Origin: REEB52 sp964626905
Lineage (GTDB): Bacteria > Chlamydiota > Chlamydiia > Chlamydiales > SM23-39
Direction of reading: 5' to 3'
Length of the DNA stretch: 64,000 bases
Assembly: GCA_964626905.1 (NCBI GenBank)
Contig: CAZVHA010000007.1
Location: forward strand, 17,657-81,656
A model generated the notes under the pieces. It did not search any database, was not told the origin of the DNA, and saw nothing but the letters and a program-made list of their open reading frames with translations. Made by a program: the position numbers and the translations under genes. This document shows positions 1 through 9,177 of the stretch, one piece after another. Numbering within the stretch: the first letter of the stretch is position 1; each line of letters opens with the position of its first letter.

Positions 1-932
1 TCGATCTCGATGACCGATTCCAATGTCTCTTTGGAAACTTTGTATGGATGTCCTGAAAAGGGATCCCGAAGATAGTAGAAGCCTTTATCATATTCATCGA
101 CGGTGATAAAATGGCCTTGGAGTTTTTCATGGTGAATTGCCAAGATGACTGGTTGGCCTGATTCGGTTAATTTTTCTCGGACAGCGCCTAAAACTGCCGC
201 TGCACTTTCGAATTCTTTTCGGACAGCCGTGGGCATGTATCCAAGAGCATTGACTGCTGAATATTTCCCCATCATGAGGGCTATATTTTCCACATTTTGG
301 AGCGGGCTATTAAGCCACTGCCAGTAATCGCTTGTGGCATAAGTGGCAAGATCCCCTTCTTTTCCTTGAGGAATTAAGTCAAGCAATAGCATGGTTGCAG
401 CTGTGGGTCCGCAATTCTTGTTCGCCCTCTGGCAAATCAAGTGATGCGTTTTCCCTGAGGGAGTTTTGTATGTGGAGTAAGATTCTACATCTCGAAAAAG
501 TTCAGAAGGAGTTTGATCCACTCGGTCAGGAAATGTGTAATAAGAGGCGCGGGCATCAAAAAAACTCGTTGGACTATTTCTTTGATTCTCATTTCTTGAC
601 AGTCTAGACCTCGCTTTTGGGCCACGGGGTGTTGGGGCCTGCGCAGGAGGCAATAAACGGCCGATCTTTCTGGCTGGAGATCCGGGTGGGGAACTGCCGA
701 AACTCTTATAATCGGAAGGGGGTGGAACCATCGCTGCTTGGATTTGCACTTTTTTGGTCGTTATCTCAAAATTGCTTCGAGTGAGGGGGGCAAGAGGACT
801 GGCACTAGGTGCTAATTGCTGCCTTTTGAAATCGCCTTCTGGCTCTAGTCGCACGAATGGTGCTGCTCTCTTTGGCCTTGTGGTGATACATTCATCAAAT
901 AGATTCATTTTAGGCGAATTATTTACGTTCAT
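1..932 (-). CDS. C39-like papain-fold cysteine protease, 3' end outside window
   Basis: This open frame starts with ATG at 932 and runs off the left edge after 310 codons. Residues 1 to about 110 are low-complexity and rich in Pro, Ser, Arg and Lys, with no signal peptide. The rest resembles the C39-like peptidase family: an NCGPTAATML motif carries the candidate catalytic Cys, and GHFITVDEYDKGFYYLRDPFSG-type sequence (split here as GHFITVDEY and YYLRDPFSG) carries the candidate His and Asp. A disordered leader plus a papain-like protease without a Sec signal is typical of type III secreted chlamydial proteases or deubiquitinases, but that role is inference. The second Met (908) could also be the start. 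No clear ribosome-binding site is visible. The C-terminus and any further domains are unseen. Confidence 0.7.
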   Translation of the reverse strand, partial: MNVNNSPKMNLFDECITTRPKRAAPFVRLEPEGDFKRQQLAPSASPLAPLTRSNFEITTKKVQIQAAMVPPPSDYKSFGSSPPGSPARKIGRLLPPAQAPTPRGPKARSRLSRNENQRNSPTSFFDARASYYTFPDRVDQTPSELFRDVESYSTYKTPSGKTHHLICQRANKNCGPTAATMLLLDLIPQGKEGDLATYATSDYWQWLNSPLQNVENIALMMGKYSAVNALGYMPTAVRKEFESAAAVLGAVREKLTESGQPVILAIHHEKLQGHFITVDEYDKGFYYLRDPFSGHPYKVSKETLESVIEI

Positions 933-1051
933 AATAACCAATATTTTAATTTATAATTCAATATTGTATCACAATTCTGTTATTTAGATAAAGAAATTAT
1001 AAATTATTTTTTAACTAATCGTAAATAGTTGATAGTAAGTTATTTATCCTG

Positions 1052-2128
1052 TCAAAAGTCGATAAAGGCGTTGCATGTGAGCCCCTGGAAAAAAAGGCTC
1101 CCTTGGGTGGGGGCGATCATGGCTCCATTCGTTTGGTCGATGAAGCGAAAGAGCATATTTTGTTTCCAATAGAGATCCATTTCATAGGAGGCGCCGAAAC
1201 CATAGAAGAGGGTGTAGGAGGGTTTGCAAGCCCAACCTTGCCAGCCGAGACCTAGCAGGGCCCCTCCTTCGGGGCGAAGGGTCCAAAGAGTTTGGCCTTC
1301 TCGGAAAGTATCGAGGAGCACTATCCCATTATCGTAAAAATCAGACTCATTGCGACCAATGGAAAACCGGGAGGCGAGAAGGGATCCAGAGATTTTGCCG
1401 AAGAGCAGGAAATGGTCCGACAGGTTCCAATGGGTTGTGAGAGAGGAGCTGAGCCCCAAATTGAGCGAGCGGTTTTTCATAGCGATGGACGAGCGGAGGA
1501 ATTGGATGGCGCCTCTTCCGACGACGACGCTTGCGCTATTCCCACTTTGATACATCACCTGATACCGCTGCTGTAAAAGGGCGAGTTTAACTCCAAAGGT
1601 GGGCTCAAAAGAGATCGTTGCCGTTAAAAAGAGTTTGTGTTTGAGAAAGAGATCGAAAAAATTGGCGTGGAGATTCCAATTGGATTGAGCCCTTTCCCAA
1701 AGGACTTGAAAATTATTATCTTGAAAGGCGGTGGCGGCAGTCCAAACGGAGCGGATGCCTCCTCCTGAATTGCCCACAAAAGGGTGTTTAGCTGTATCTG
1801 AAGTGTGTGCGTAGTAGCGGGTGTAATCGAGCTCAAGCGCCCAATCATCGTGGGGCAAATAGGCACCCAATCCCAGTCGAAAAGCGGGGGTGTAGCGGAA
1901 ACTCGGCTTGTAAATTTGGATATTTTGATTCAAGGAGCTCCCCGCATTTTTGGAGGCGTATTCAAGCCCCTGCTCCGTCCCTTCCCAATAGAGAAAGTCC
2001 ACTTTTCCATACCATTGGTCCTGTTTCACCCCTTCTTCTATTTGCGAGTGGGGCAAAAAAACGCAAGGCTCTGGCGCAGGGCACTGTGCGAAAAGGGGAC
2101 AAATGAAAAGAAAAGCTAACAATCTCAT
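1052..2128 (-). CDS. MOMP-like / Lpg1974-family outer-membrane porin (copy 1)
   Basis: A 358-residue protein with a short signal peptide (MRLLAFLFICPLFAQC) and the N-terminal pattern WYGKVDFLYWEGTEQGLEYA, typical of the Legionella MOMP/Lpg1974 pore-forming family that is expanded in environmental chlamydiae. The body alternates short amphipathic strands with aromatic residues and ends in Phe (NAFIDF), as expected for a beta-barrel inserted by the BAM machinery. It is the last gene of three tandem paralogues on this strand; its start codon directly abuts the stop of copy 2, so co-transcription is likely. Three Cys lie near the mature N-terminus and may form disulfides. Family assignment is good; the solute specificity is unknown. 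Confidence 0.8.
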   Translation of the reverse strand: MRLLAFLFICPLFAQCPAPEPCVFLPHSQIEEGVKQDQWYGKVDFLYWEGTEQGLEYASKNAGSSLNQNIQIYKPSFRYTPAFRLGLGAYLPHDDWALELDYTRYYAHTSDTAKHPFVGNSGGGIRSVWTAATAFQDNNFQVLWERAQSNWNLHANFFDLFLKHKLFLTATISFEPTFGVKLALLQQRYQVMYQSGNSASVVVGRGAIQFLRSSIAMKNRSLNLGLSSSLTTHWNLSDHFLLFGKISGSLLASRFSIGRNESDFYDNGIVLLDTFREGQTLWTLRPEGGALLGLGWQGWACKPSYTLFYGFGASYEMDLYWKQNMLFRFIDQTNGAMIAPTQGSLFFQGLTCNAFIDF

Positions 2129-3181
2129 TTAAAATCCGAAGTAAAAGGTGAGTGCTGCTCCGTGAAAGATGAGATCTCCACGGGGGAAAAATGTTTGGCT
2201 CAAAAGGCCTGGGTTGACGAGCATCGACATCATATTTTGTTCGGCAAAATATTGGAGCTCGTACTTCACATCTAGCCCAAAGGGAAACTTCCTCTCGCAG
2301 CCAAAGCAAGTTTGCCATCCAAATCCGAGCGCAGTTTCCAAAACGGGGCGAAAAATCCAAAAGCGCATGCGGGAGGAAACATCGATGCCAGAGGCGATGC
2401 TGCTTTGCGTATTTCGATCGGTATCGGTCCGATTCACTCTAAAATGCCAAAGGGGGAGAGCGCCTGCAAAAGTGCCGAGGAGAGAAAATCCCTTTCCCAA
2501 TTCCCACTTCGACTCAAAGCCAATTCTCGGCCCCGTGCCGATGGAGCTATTGGTCAGATCTGCATTCGCACTGACGAGCGCATTCAATCCGACGACGGTC
2601 CCTCCGCTATAATGGGCGCTGAACTTTTGGTCGATACTTCCCACTTTCAAGCCGGCATGAAATCGGAGAGAAAGAGCAGGAGAGAGGAAGGGGTGATAGC
2701 CCATTTCAACATCAAAGCCGTTGAAATTGAGATTCCAGGTCCCTTTTGCGCTTCCATAGCGAAATTGTCCGGTGATATCGGCGCTTGGAAAAGCCCATAA
2801 GGGGATGATTTGAGCCCCGTTGGACGTTATCGTTGTTGAGGTATCTGTTTGAAAACGGGTCCACCGAAATTCGGTATCCCAACCCCTTTTCGAAAAGATC
2901 ATGCCGACATCGATTTTGAAAGCTGGCTCAAAGTGGAATTTCACCGTCGAGAGTTTCCCATTGACGTTACCGATAGCGCCATTGGGAAGGGGATCGTTTT
3001 TTAATCCAAATGCGAGCCCCTCTACCCTTGCCTGCCAACAGAGGGCGCTGATTTCAGACATCCAAAACATCCCTTCCAGATCGCAACCCTTTTTCGAGCA
3101 AGGAATATCTTGAAAAAGTCGGTGCTGCCCCTCCGAAGCGAGCAGTGCGCCGCATAAAAAAATCATCCAAAACTGCATCAT
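2129..3181 (-). CDS. MOMP-like / Lpg1974-family outer-membrane porin (copy 2)
   Basis: A 350-residue paralogue of the flanking genes. It has a signal peptide (MMQFWMIFLCGALLASEG), a Cys-containing mature N-terminus (CSKKGCDLEGMFWM), the family block WQARVEGLAFGLKN, repeated beta-strand-like segments and a terminal aromatic (LTFYFGF). It is predicted to be a beta-barrel porin of the outer membrane. The stop of this gene and the start of copy 1 are adjacent (2129/2128), and copy 3 ends 6 bp upstream, so the three probably form one transcription unit. Divergence between copies is high, so they are old duplicates rather than a recent amplification. Confidence 0.8.
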   Translation of the reverse strand: MMQFWMIFLCGALLASEGQHRLFQDIPCSKKGCDLEGMFWMSEISALCWQARVEGLAFGLKNDPLPNGAIGNVNGKLSTVKFHFEPAFKIDVGMIFSKRGWDTEFRWTRFQTDTSTTITSNGAQIIPLWAFPSADITGQFRYGSAKGTWNLNFNGFDVEMGYHPFLSPALSLRFHAGLKVGSIDQKFSAHYSGGTVVGLNALVSANADLTNSSIGTGPRIGFESKWELGKGFSLLGTFAGALPLWHFRVNRTDTDRNTQSSIASGIDVSSRMRFWIFRPVLETALGFGWQTCFGCERKFPFGLDVKYELQYFAEQNMMSMLVNPGLLSQTFFPRGDLIFHGAALTFYFGF

Positions 3182-3187
3182 TTTGCC

Positions 3188-4279
3188 TTAAAAATCGAAT
3201 TTGATCGCCGCGCTTAACCCCTGCATTTGCAGCTCTCCTCTCATGTCAAACGTCTCTCCTGGGAGCGTCTGAACGTATTGCCTTCTTAAGTGGTTCATCG
3301 CCCACCAAAATTGCCATTCATAGCCAAGTCTCACCGAAAGAACATAGGCATCTCGAAGAGTTGTCTCCCAATGAAGCCCGAGCATCGCCTCCAAAATGGG
3401 GGTCAGTTCTCGAATGTGCTCGCGCATTTTCATTGTGTTCTCCCCACTATTCGGTTGGACGATATCGCGAAAGGAGGAATGGACATCAAAAAATGAATAG
3501 AGCATCGAAAAGGCCCCATTGCCGATCAAACTAACCCCGTAAAACATATGCCACAAAGACTCTAAGCCGATGCGCGGCCCCAACCCCCATTGGTCTATTT
3601 TTGCATGAAAGTCGCTCGAGAGAAACTGTGTGAGTTGCTGCGCAGCTCCTTGCGAGGGGAAGGCCAATTGGGTAGTCCCTCCCGCATATTTCGCATAGTA
3701 GTGCTGCGTCACTTTAGAAAATTTGGCCCCCATTTTAAGCCTCATGGGGATGGATTCTTCAGGAGAAAATTGCCTCGCGAGTTCTAGATCCCAAGCGTTG
3801 AAAGTCATCTTCCAATTGCCAGCAGCCTCGCTGTAGCGCAAAGGGTTCCCCGAATTGCCCCCGATAATTTGAAAGAAAGGGGATGGCCAAAGGGGGATGA
3901 TTCCAATATCTGCAGGGGCAATCTGCGAGTCGAAATTCTTTTTCAAATCGGTGCACTCTTCTCGGTAAAAGGTCCAACTTCCCTGCAAATCCCACCTGTC
4001 ATGGGGGAGTGGCCCTCCGATCAGAAATTTGCCCCCCGGCCTCCAGGCAAAATCGGGGACAAAAAGCTTCTCTTGAAAGGTTTGAGAAACGGCGCCAGCA
4101 GTATTCGGGACAAACGATTTGGAGGCAAACTCAAGCCCCCATAATTTCGCTTGCCACATCAAAAAAGAGGCCTCCATATAGACCCCATTGGAATCGGGGT
4201 GAGGAGGAGGAGCGAGATAGCCCCTTACCTCAGCCTGTAGAGAAAAAAAAGAGATGAGGCCAATCAAAATCGGTTTCAA
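3188..4279 (-). CDS. MOMP-like / Lpg1974-family outer-membrane porin (copy 3), TTG start
   Basis: First gene of the porin trio. The open frame extends upstream to an ATG at 4387, but that gives an odd N-terminus and overlaps the divergent gene. A TTG at 4279 yields a compact signal peptide (MKPILIGLISFFSLQAEVRG), which I prefer; a TTG at 4294 is the alternative. The mature protein has the family block YMEASFLMWQAKLWGLEFAS and ends in a terminal Phe (AAIKFDF). About 363 residues. It is transcribed away from the coiled-coil gene at 4449, so 4280-4448 should hold divergent promoters. Confidence 0.75.
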   Translation of the reverse strand: MKPILIGLISFFSLQAEVRGYLAPPPHPDSNGVYMEASFLMWQAKLWGLEFASKSFVPNTAGAVSQTFQEKLFVPDFAWRPGGKFLIGGPLPHDRWDLQGSWTFYREECTDLKKNFDSQIAPADIGIIPLWPSPFFQIIGGNSGNPLRYSEAAGNWKMTFNAWDLELARQFSPEESIPMRLKMGAKFSKVTQHYYAKYAGGTTQLAFPSQGAAQQLTQFLSSDFHAKIDQWGLGPRIGLESLWHMFYGVSLIGNGAFSMLYSFFDVHSSFRDIVQPNSGENTMKMREHIRELTPILEAMLGLHWETTLRDAYVLSVRLGYEWQFWWAMNHLRRQYVQTLPGETFDMRGELQMQGLSAAIKFDF

Positions 4280-4448
4280 ATCGGTTTGACTCAAAATATT
4301 TGATTGCAACTTATCACTGCGCCCATCCGTTGTAAAGAAAAAAATTGCTGCAAAAAAATTGGCTCGGTGCGAACAAAAAACTTTCAATAAATCGACACAT
4401 AGATTAAATTGCTTCTTGCACTCTTATTTTTTTTCAAGGTTTAAGACT

Positions 4449-6050
4449 ATGATTGTTCCTTCAGATTCTCCTCCTCCACCAGAAACAGACACCCGGGAAA
4501 TAGAGATGGAGATGAGTCCCCTCTTCAGAGAATTTTCTGAAAAGATGGCGGCGATTGCCACTCCAGATGAAAAGATCGTCTTTGGGCTGCAGTTTATGCG
4601 CAGCACCATCTCACAAGAGGGGAGTCCCCGTTTTCGAGAATTTTGGGAGGGGCGCAAGCTGATTTTGCCCTTTTTCAAGGAGAATTTGAATCCGGCAATC
4701 CGCTCGAATTTGTGGACTGAATATGTAGAGCTGACCGTCGAAGCGCGCAAGTTGAAAGAGATTCTCGAAGAGCAGAGCGCCTTTGCGATGGAGCAGATCG
4801 ATTTGGCTATTCGGGCGATGGAACTGGATATAGAGAAGTTCGAAGAGCTTTTAAACACGACTCCTGAAACTGTTTTCCCCGATACATCCGAGACCATTTC
4901 GCAAAGAAGAGAAACCTATTGCAAGATCCAAAGAGAGCTCAATTTGCTCAACACCCTTGCGAGCCGCCTGAATTCTCTTCGCAAAGAGATCATCAAGACC
5001 GACATGCGGATCCGCTTCAAGACAAAATTCTTTAAGCGCCTATCCCAGTTGGGCGATCACATTTTCCCCAAGAGAAAAGAGCTGATCGAGACGGTCAGTT
5101 CCGAGTTTGAAAAGGACGTTTCATCCTTTGTCGAAAGGTATTTTCAGGGAAGTGAAGTGAAAGGGGCCCCCTATTTTGCCATTCGAGAGGAGATCAAAGC
5201 CTTGCAGAGCATGGCTAAAATCTTCACTTTGAACAGCAGCGCCTTCACCAGGACCCGTTTGAGCTTAAGCGAGTGTTGGGACAAGGTCAAAGTGCTTGAA
5301 AAAGAGCACAAGAAAGAGGTGTTTGAGAAAAAACAGGCCTCTTCTGAACAAAGGCAAATGGTCCAAGGAAAAATCGATGCTCTTAAGGCGAAAGCGGCAG
5401 AGTTATCAACGCCTGATCTCAACCGGGAAATCGATGCAATTTTTCAGGAGATGCGCGCCATTTCTTTGCAAAGGGAAGATGTCAGGATCTTGCGCGAAGA
5501 GCTTTTCCGATTGCGCGAGCCCCATTTAGCAGCGCAGGAGCAAAAAGCAAAAGAACTGATCGAAATTGAGAAAGAAAAACTGCGCGCCAAGAGAGAGCAG
5601 CTGACTCTTTTGAAAGAAAAAATTGCGCAGCTGTCCAAAGAGGCGGATGCGATGGAACTGGAGCCGCTTGCGGAAGATTTTGCGAGCATTGTGCGGCAAA
5701 TCGAGCAGCTCGACGCTTCAAAAATGGAAAAGCAGCAGTTGGAGCGATCGATCCGGCCACTCAAAGACCTCGTTGCCGATAAGAAGGAACATTCGATCCT
5801 CAATTTGAGCGAAGACGACAAAAAAGCGCTCGAAAACTACAAGCTCGTTCTACAGCAAAGAAAGGAGCGTCGCCAGGAGATCAAAGATCAACTGGAAATC
5901 TATCGAAAGGCGCTTGGCAGCTCCAATCTCGATTTCGAAAAGGCGATGCACTATCAAGAGCTCATCGAGCAGGAAAAAGAGCGGCTCGAAAAAGCAAATG
6001 CGATGATCCAAGAAATTGAGGAAAAGATCGCCAGATTCGAAGGGAACTGA
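4449..6050 (+). CDS. Large coiled-coil protein of unknown function
   Basis: A protein of about 533 residues. The frame opens at 4359, but the ATG at 4449 (MIVPSDSPPPPETD) is preceded by AAGGT and gives an ordinary N-terminus. After a Pro-rich start and a globular helical part (about 1-130), most of the protein is charged and heptad-like, with long Glu/Lys/Gln-rich segments (roughly residues 130-220 and 300-530) that predict extended coiled coils. No signal peptide, membrane segment or enzymatic motif is visible. It may be a structural or secretion-related protein. It lies 16 bp upstream of the glutamine synthetase, but the functions are not obviously linked. Confidence 0.7.
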   Translation: MIVPSDSPPPPETDTREIEMEMSPLFREFSEKMAAIATPDEKIVFGLQFMRSTISQEGSPRFREFWEGRKLILPFFKENLNPAIRSNLWTEYVELTVEARKLKEILEEQSAFAMEQIDLAIRAMELDIEKFEELLNTTPETVFPDTSETISQRRETYCKIQRELNLLNTLASRLNSLRKEIIKTDMRIRFKTKFFKRLSQLGDHIFPKRKELIETVSSEFEKDVSSFVERYFQGSEVKGAPYFAIREEIKALQSMAKIFTLNSSAFTRTRLSLSECWDKVKVLEKEHKKEVFEKKQASSEQRQMVQGKIDALKAKAAELSTPDLNREIDAIFQEMRAISLQREDVRILREELFRLREPHLAAQEQKAKELIEIEKEKLRAKREQLTLLKEKIAQLSKEADAMELEPLAEDFASIVRQIEQLDASKMEKQQLERSIRPLKDLVADKKEHSILNLSEDDKKALENYKLVLQQRKERRQEIKDQLEIYRKALGSSNLDFEKAMHYQELIEQEKERLEKANAMIQEIEEKIARFEGN

Positions 6051-6066
6051 AATTTTTGAGGACTTT

Positions 6067-8166
6067 ATGAGCGCACGCGCGGAGATGGTTCGAAAAATTG
6101 GAAAGAGGACTCGAAATTTGGCTGGAGGAGAGGGGCAGATCAAACACTCAGCCCAATTCGCCTCGCGCGTATTTCATCGAGGGCTCATCGAAAAGCTCCC
6201 CGAAAAGGCAGCGCAAAACTGGCTGGGTGTCATCGATGGAAAGGAAAAGTTCGACCCTTCTCACGCAGATACAATTGCAGAACAGATCAAGTCGTGGGCG
6301 ATGCAAAGGGGTGCGACCCACTTTACCCACTGGTTTCAGCCTTTAACCAATGCGAGCGCTGAAAAACACGATTCATTTTTGAGTTGGGGCCCGAATGGAA
6401 CCGTTTTGGAAAAGTTTCGGGGAAAAGATCTTTTGCGCGGCGAGCCCGATGCCTCCTCGTTTCCTTCCGGCGGATTAAGGACGACACACGAAGCGAGGGG
6501 CTACACCGTTTGGGACCCGACCACATTTCCCTTTTTATGGGAAAGTGGCGACGGAGTCACTCTCTGTATTCCCACCCTCTTTTTTTCTTGGAAAGGGGAG
6601 GCGCTCGACCACAAAATTCCGCTCATGCGCTCAGAGGAAAAACTCAATCGGGCCATTTTGAGGCTTTTAAAGATCACCAAAGTCGATGCCGTGAGAGCTT
6701 TTTCCACTTTGGGGGCAGAGCAAGAGTATTTTGCAATCGATCGATCGCTTTATCTTTTAAGACCTGATTTGCTCTTAGCGGGGCGCACTGTTTTTGGGGC
6801 AAAACCGCCGAAAGGCCAAGAGCTCGAAGATCACTATTTTGGCCCCGTGAAAGATCGGGTTCTCGCATTCATGCGTGAATTTGAGGCGGCGGCCCTGCAG
6901 CTCGGCATTCCAGTGAAGACAAGACACAATGAAGTGGCCCCTGCGCAGCACGAAGTGGCCCCCCTTTTCGAAAGGGCCTCCATTGCGATCGATCACAACC
7001 TCCTCTTAATGGAGCTCATGAGGGGATACGCCCTGAAACACGATCTCGCCTGTCTTTTCCATGAAAAACCGTTCATGGGAATCAACGGGTCGGGAAAACA
7101 CAACAACTGGTCGATTGCGACAGATACGGGGCTGAATCTACTCGATCCGCAAGAAAATTCGCTCCTCTTTTTGACGCTCCTCACCGCCATCTTAAGAGCG
7201 GTCCACCAACATGCAGCGCTTTTGAGAGCGAGCATCGCCTCTATCGGAAATGACCATCGCTTGGGCGGTTCTGAAGCTCCTCCGACGATTCTCTCCGTCT
7301 ATTTAGGGGAGGCGCTCGAAAAAATGATCGGGGAGATTTTGCACGGCAAGAAAGAGACCTTCAGCCTCCGTTCAATCGAGCTCGAATTGTTTGCCCTTCC
7401 CCGCTTAGAGGCCGACCCTTCCGATCGGAATCGCACCTCGTTTTTCGCATTTACCGGGAATAAATTTGAGTTTCGGGCAGTGGGAGCCTCGGCCCATTGT
7501 GCTGTTCCCATTACGGTGATCAACGCCATTGTGGCAGATAGTTTGGAGCTCATTTTAGATGAGATCGATCCGCTCATTACGGGTCCAAAAATGGGCCAAG
7601 AGGAGATTTTTAGAGCGGCGCTCCCCTCCTTAAAAAAACATCTCAAAGAAGCGCAAAAAGTGGTCTTTAGCGGCAATAATTACTCTTCTGAATGGGAACA
7701 AGAGGCCCAAGAGAGGGGACTGCCCAACATTTCCAAAAGCTACTACGCCTTTGCAAGCTGGATCGATAAAAAAACGATCTCGGTTTTTCGGGGGATTTTA
7801 AGCGAGAAAGAGCTCCATAGCCGCTATGAAATTTTCCTCGAACAGTATGGCAAAGTGATGCAGATCGAATCGGCCCTCATGATCGAGATGTTTCAGACGC
7901 AAATTTTGCCTACTGCGCAAAAAGATTTCCGGCAAAGGGGCGTGCAAGAGCCGCTGATCGAGAAGGCCGAAGAGGCTTTGCGCGAATTGAAAGGGGCCCT
8001 TGCGGGGCTTTCCGATATGGGGTGGGAGGCTAAGGGGAAGATCTTTTGCGAATTGATCGGCCCCAAAATGGCTCGTTTGCGCTTTTTTGTCGATGAACTC
8101 GAAAAAAGCGTCGATGATGCCCTTTGGCCTTTGCCAAAATACAGAGAACTGTTGTTTTTGATATGA
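6067..8166 (+). CDS. glnN: Glutamine synthetase type III
   Basis: ATP-dependent amidation of glutamate to glutamine. The 699-residue length and the motifs THFTHWFQPLT, GAEQEYF, KTRHNEVAPAQHEVAP and FMGINGSGKHNNWS match the long GlnN/type III class rather than the 450-residue GlnA type. The start at 6067 is chosen because GAGGA lies 4-5 bp upstream; the longer frame from 6016 overlaps the previous gene. It overlaps nadD by an ATGA junction, so translation is probably coupled. Members of the host-dependent Chlamydiaceae rely on host amino acids, so a glutamine synthetase fits a less reduced environmental chlamydia. Confidence 0.93.
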   Translation: MSARAEMVRKIGKRTRNLAGGEGQIKHSAQFASRVFHRGLIEKLPEKAAQNWLGVIDGKEKFDPSHADTIAEQIKSWAMQRGATHFTHWFQPLTNASAEKHDSFLSWGPNGTVLEKFRGKDLLRGEPDASSFPSGGLRTTHEARGYTVWDPTTFPFLWESGDGVTLCIPTLFFSWKGEALDHKIPLMRSEEKLNRAILRLLKITKVDAVRAFSTLGAEQEYFAIDRSLYLLRPDLLLAGRTVFGAKPPKGQELEDHYFGPVKDRVLAFMREFEAAALQLGIPVKTRHNEVAPAQHEVAPLFERASIAIDHNLLLMELMRGYALKHDLACLFHEKPFMGINGSGKHNNWSIATDTGLNLLDPQENSLLFLTLLTAILRAVHQHAALLRASIASIGNDHRLGGSEAPPTILSVYLGEALEKMIGEILHGKKETFSLRSIELELFALPRLEADPSDRNRTSFFAFTGNKFEFRAVGASAHCAVPITVINAIVADSLELILDEIDPLITGPKMGQEEIFRAALPSLKKHLKEAQKVVFSGNNYSSEWEQEAQERGLPNISKSYYAFASWIDKKTISVFRGILSEKELHSRYEIFLEQYGKVMQIESALMIEMFQTQILPTAQKDFRQRGVQEPLIEKAEEALRELKGALAGLSDMGWEAKGKIFCELIGPKMARLRFFVDELEKSVDDALWPLPKYRELLFLI

Positions 8167-8678
8167 AATCAATTGGTTTATTTGGCGGCAGTTTTGATCC
8201 TATCCATTTTGGTCACATCGGCCTCGCCATTGATCTTTTGGAAAAGCATAAGCTCGATCAGGTCCTCTTTTGCCCTGCTTTTTGTTCCCCTTTTAGGGTT
8301 GGGGATCCCCCGAAAGCAAAAGCGGAAGATCGGCTCGCTATGCTCAAACTGGCGCTCGATCTGCCCCAATTTGGTCTTCTCACTCTAGAGATCGAAAGAG
8401 GGGGGATCTCCTACACGGTAGATACTCTTCGAGAGTTGAGAAAACAGAGGGGAATGGCTCTTTTTCTCCTCCTTTCCGATGAGGCTTTCGCCAGGGTCCA
8501 TCAATGGAAGGAGAGCGAAGAGATTCTCAAAATGGCAAAACCCCTGATAGCTCCAAGAGAGATCAAAATCTCCAGCACCCAAATTCGCGAGCGCATTCGC
8601 AATGGGCGCTACTGCAATCACCTCGTCCCAATAAAAACTCTGGACTACATCCACAACCATCGCCTATACTCGGTTTAA
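8163..8678 (+). CDS. nadD: Nicotinate-nucleotide adenylyltransferase
   Basis: Transfers AMP from ATP to nicotinate mononucleotide, a step of NAD synthesis. The N-terminus MKSIGLFGGSFDPIHFGHI carries the nucleotidyltransferase G-G-S-F-D-P and HxGH motifs, and ISSTQIRERIRNG is the C-terminal substrate motif. The 171-residue length is slightly short for the family, with a compact middle. It starts inside the glutamine synthetase stop (ATGA) and is followed 47 bp later by rsfS, a nadD-rsfS pairing seen in many bacteria. Confidence 0.92.
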   Translation: MKSIGLFGGSFDPIHFGHIGLAIDLLEKHKLDQVLFCPAFCSPFRVGDPPKAKAEDRLAMLKLALDLPQFGLLTLEIERGGISYTVDTLRELRKQRGMALFLLLSDEAFARVHQWKESEEILKMAKPLIAPREIKISSTQIRERIRNGRYCNHLVPIKTLDYIHNHRLYSV

Positions 8679-8725
8679 AATTTTTCGCTTGGAAAAATAG
8701 AGCTCAATTTTTTATTTTGCAAATA

Positions 8726-9103
8726 ATGGATAAAAACGGATTCGAGACCCTCAACTCCATCGCCCAAATCATCTATGATAAAAAAGGTTTTAATATCCTT
8801 GCTATCGATGTTCAGGGGATGTCGAGCATCACCGATTGTCTCCTCATCGCCGAGGGGAACGTCGATCGCCACGTCTCATCGATTGCCCGCGCCGTCATTG
8901 ACGGAATGGGCGAAAGAGGGGAAGAACCCCTTCATATTGAGGGGATTAAGAATGGGGATTGGGTTGTTTTAGACTATGGCGAAATCACAGTGCACCTCTT
9001 TAGGCCTGGTTTTAGGGAGCGGTATTCTCTAGAGAGGCTTTGGGGGGACAGCAAGATTGTCGATCTCGAGATCGATCTCACTAAAAAAGCTTCTACCAAC
9101 TAG
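8726..9103 (+). CDS. rsfS: Ribosomal silencing factor RsfS
   Basis: A 125-residue RsfS/Iojap protein that binds ribosomal protein L14 and blocks subunit joining under starvation. Family signatures are visible: LAIDVQGMSSITDCLLIAEG, VDRHVSSIARAV, GDWVVLDYGEITVHLF and RERYSLERLWGD. The frame extends upstream of the ATG at 8726, but the extension overlaps nadD and is out of character. Followed by a good promoter for fabF at 9116-9144. Confidence 0.93.
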   Translation: MDKNGFETLNSIAQIIYDKKGFNILAIDVQGMSSITDCLLIAEGNVDRHVSSIARAVIDGMGERGEEPLHIEGIKNGDWVVLDYGEITVHLFRPGFRERYSLERLWGDSKIVDLEIDLTKKASTN

Positions 9104-9115
9104 AAAAAATACGAG

Positions 9116-9144
9116 TTGCCTGGCTCCTTTTTTTCTGTTATGAT
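9116..9144 (+). promoter_or_regulatory. Predicted sigma-70/sigma-66-type promoter of fabF
   Basis: TTGCCT (9116-9121) and TATGAT (9139-9144) are separated by 17 bp and lie about 35 bp upstream of the fabF ATG. The site falls in the 75-bp gap after rsfS, so fabF probably has its own start of transcription. Confidence 0.5.
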
Positions 9145-9177
9145 ACTCATACTGAAAAATAAATTTTTAGGTTGGCA

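Noticed and set aside
145..987. Three plus-strand open frames at the left edge
   Set aside because: They are antisense to the C39-like protease, whose motifs are clear on the minus strand.
1805..2119. Overlapping plus-strand frames of about 100 codons across the porin genes
   Set aside because: No ribosome-binding sites, Arg/Pro-rich shadow composition, and fully covered by porin coding sequence.
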